A stretch of 6,973 nucleotides of DNA from Gemmatimonadaceae bacterium. GTDB lineage: Bacteria; Gemmatimonadota; Gemmatimonadetes; Gemmatimonadales; Gemmatimonadaceae. The notes under the pieces were generated by a model. That model ran no database searches, was not told the origin of the DNA, and saw only the letters and a program-made list of their open reading frames with translations. The stretch is from the NCBI GenBank assembly GCA_025453855.1, contig JALOPO010000102.1:1-6973 (forward strand). The letters run 5' to 3'. Shown here piece after piece: positions 6,190-6,973 of this stretch; the first letter of the stretch is position 1, and every line of letters begins with the position of its first letter. The translations under genes and the position numbers were made by a program.

Positions 6190-6515
6190 GCGATGGATGC
6201 CGGCCTGTAAGCCGGGTCCTGTCGCCACGCGAACGTGGCGGACGGTCATTCCTCTCGGCGTACGGTCACCCGCACGCTCCAGCAGCCTACCCGCGGCGTC
6301 TTGATCGGGACGGGCCGTCCCTCGCCGCCTATTCGGCCTTGCTCCAGCCGGGGTTTACCCTGCCACCGTGGCACTGTCCGTCGCGAACCCGCTCGTGTCG
6401 CCACGCGCGGATCCACGCCCAGGCGTTACCTGGCGGCCTGCCCTGCGGAGCCCGGACTTTCCTCGACCGGACGTCCGAAGACCCGTGTCGCGACCGTCCG
6501 GCCGACATCCATCGC
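6190..6515 (-). ncRNA. rnpB: RNase P RNA, bacterial class A-like, compact
   Basis: This is the catalytic RNA that removes 5' leaders from pre-tRNAs. On the minus strand the hallmark blocks appear in order: GAGGAAAGTCC (6454-6464, 5' side of P4), the P8 hairpin with AGGTAACGCCT (6417-6434), GGAGCAAGGCCGAATAGG (6328-6345), GAATGACCGTC (6241-6251, 3' side of P4) and ACCCGGCTTACAGGCCGG at the 3' end. The ends were set from P1, where 6500-6515 pairs with 6190-6205 over 16 bp with one G·U. P18 (6258-6277) has a GTGA loop, P19 (6223-6240) a TTCG loop, and P9 (6387-6412) a GCGA loop. At 326 nt it is shorter than the usual 350-400. The conserved distal specificity-domain blocks are absent, replaced by a 13-nt hairpin at 6361-6373. 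Identity is firm; exact ends are good to a few bases. Confidence 0.95.
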
Positions 6516-6521
6516 GCGCGG

Positions 6522-6551
6522 AAGATAGCGCCGCTGACGTGCGGATGACGT
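6522..6551 (-). promoter_or_regulatory. Putative rnpB promoter
   Basis: On the minus strand TATCTT (6522-6527) is a good -10 box ending six bases before the first P1 nucleotide at 6515, exactly where transcription should start. The -35 is poor: with an 18-base spacer, ACGTCA (6546-6551) matches three positions. The agreement between this -10 and the independently derived P1 end supports both calls. Confidence 0.55.
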
Positions 6552-6695
6552 GCGCGCCGGCACCGCGCGCTGCGAGCGCCTCCCTCGCGCGCGATCCGCA
6601 CCGGATCGTGCGGCACGCCACCACGGATCGTGACCGCACACTGACGTGGGCTCCGCACGGTGCGCGCGAGTCCCACCCACCACCGCGAGGTCCCG

Positions 6696-6973
6696 ATGGC
6701 TCCACCCACACCGCAGGGGGCGGGCGGCGCGTCGCCGCTCGCCGTCGCCACGCTCCTCACCCCGCCCGAACGCGCCGCCGTCGATGCCGCCGGCTCGGGG
6801 CTCTACCGCGCCGTGCACCGTGCCTCGCTCGACGAGGTGCGCCGCGACCTCGCGCAACGCGCCGCGAGCGCCGTCGTCGTCTCGGCCGCCTGCTGCTCGC
6901 CGCGCGACGCGGTGCGCATGGCGGCGCTCCTGCGCGAGCACCCGCGCGTGCCGCTCGTGGCCGTCGTCTCGAA
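6696..6973 (+). CDS. N-terminal part of an uncharacterised protein, possibly a transcriptional regulator (partial, 3' end off window)
   Basis: The frame is open from ATG 6696 to the window end, 92 codons plus two bases. GAGG lies five bases upstream of the start, and the third-position GC is very high. After a Pro/Gly/Ala-rich leader the segment reads like an alternating strand-helix receiver-like fold: PPERAAVDAAGSGLYRAVH, then SAVVVSAACC near residues 61-70, then MAALLREHPRVPLVAVVS at the edge. From memory, this pattern resembles the N-terminal regions of AraC-type regulators common in Gemmatimonadota, but no DNA-binding domain is visible here, so the function is a guess. It is divergent from rnpB. 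The 180-bp gap holds the direct repeat CGGATCGTG (6602-6610 and 6624-6632) and the palindrome GATCCG-CAC-CGGATC (6593-6607), possible operator elements. Confidence 0.75.
   Translation, partial: MAPPTPQGAGGASPLAVATLLTPPERAAVDAAGSGLYRAVHRASLDEVRRDLAQRAASAVVVSAACCSPRDAVRMAALLREHPRVPLVAVVS

Noticed and set aside
6329..6941. Several open frames overlapping rnpB and the 6696 gene on both strands
   Set aside because: They cross highly conserved structured RNA or are antisense to the better-supported plus-strand frame.
1..6973. CRISPR array, tRNA genes, transposase or integrase
   Set aside because: No regularly spaced direct repeats, no tRNA-like cloverleaf with TTCGA arm, and no recombinase motifs were found.

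Overview
The window is about 7 kb of very GC-rich DNA from around a bacterial replication-initiation locus. Base composition, the gene set and the style of the secreted hypothetical proteins (signal peptides ending in Pro-Ala before Gln) suggest Gemmatimonadota. That assignment is inference; no 16S or marker tree was available.

Left part (1-925): the classic leftward cluster rpmH-rnpA-yidD, with yidD cut by the window edge. It faces rightward dnaA across a 194-bp divergent promoter region that has a convincing sigma70-like promoter on each strand. Centre (926-3709): dnaA and dnaN, separated by 294 bp holding degenerate DnaA-box-like sites, a short AT-richer tract and a stem-loop near dnaN; this is the best oriC candidate here. 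A strong stem-loop follows dnaN.

3710-4229 has no gene. It is dominated by a roughly 290-bp imperfect inverted repeat whose inner arms match perfectly over 26 bp. It looks like two head-to-head copies of a repeat unit. Next comes a His-rich lipoprotein gene of unknown family (4230-5117), converging on a leftward secreted hypothetical gene (5175 to about 6041) over a 12-bp perfect stem-loop. Upstream of that gene, also leftward, is the RNase P RNA gene rnpB (6190-6515). A rightward gene, probably the N-terminus of a transcriptional regulator, runs off the right edge.

Functionally the window joins replication initiation (DnaA, beta clamp), translation (L34), membrane protein insertion (YidD) and tRNA 5' maturation: both RNase P subunits lie within about 6 kb. 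The most striking observation is that rnpB keeps all hallmark catalytic-domain elements but appears to lack the conserved distal specificity domain (P11-P14, CR-II/CR-III). A 5-bp stem with a three-base loop takes its place. In addition, the RnpA homology extends upstream of any ATG, GTG or TTG in its frame.
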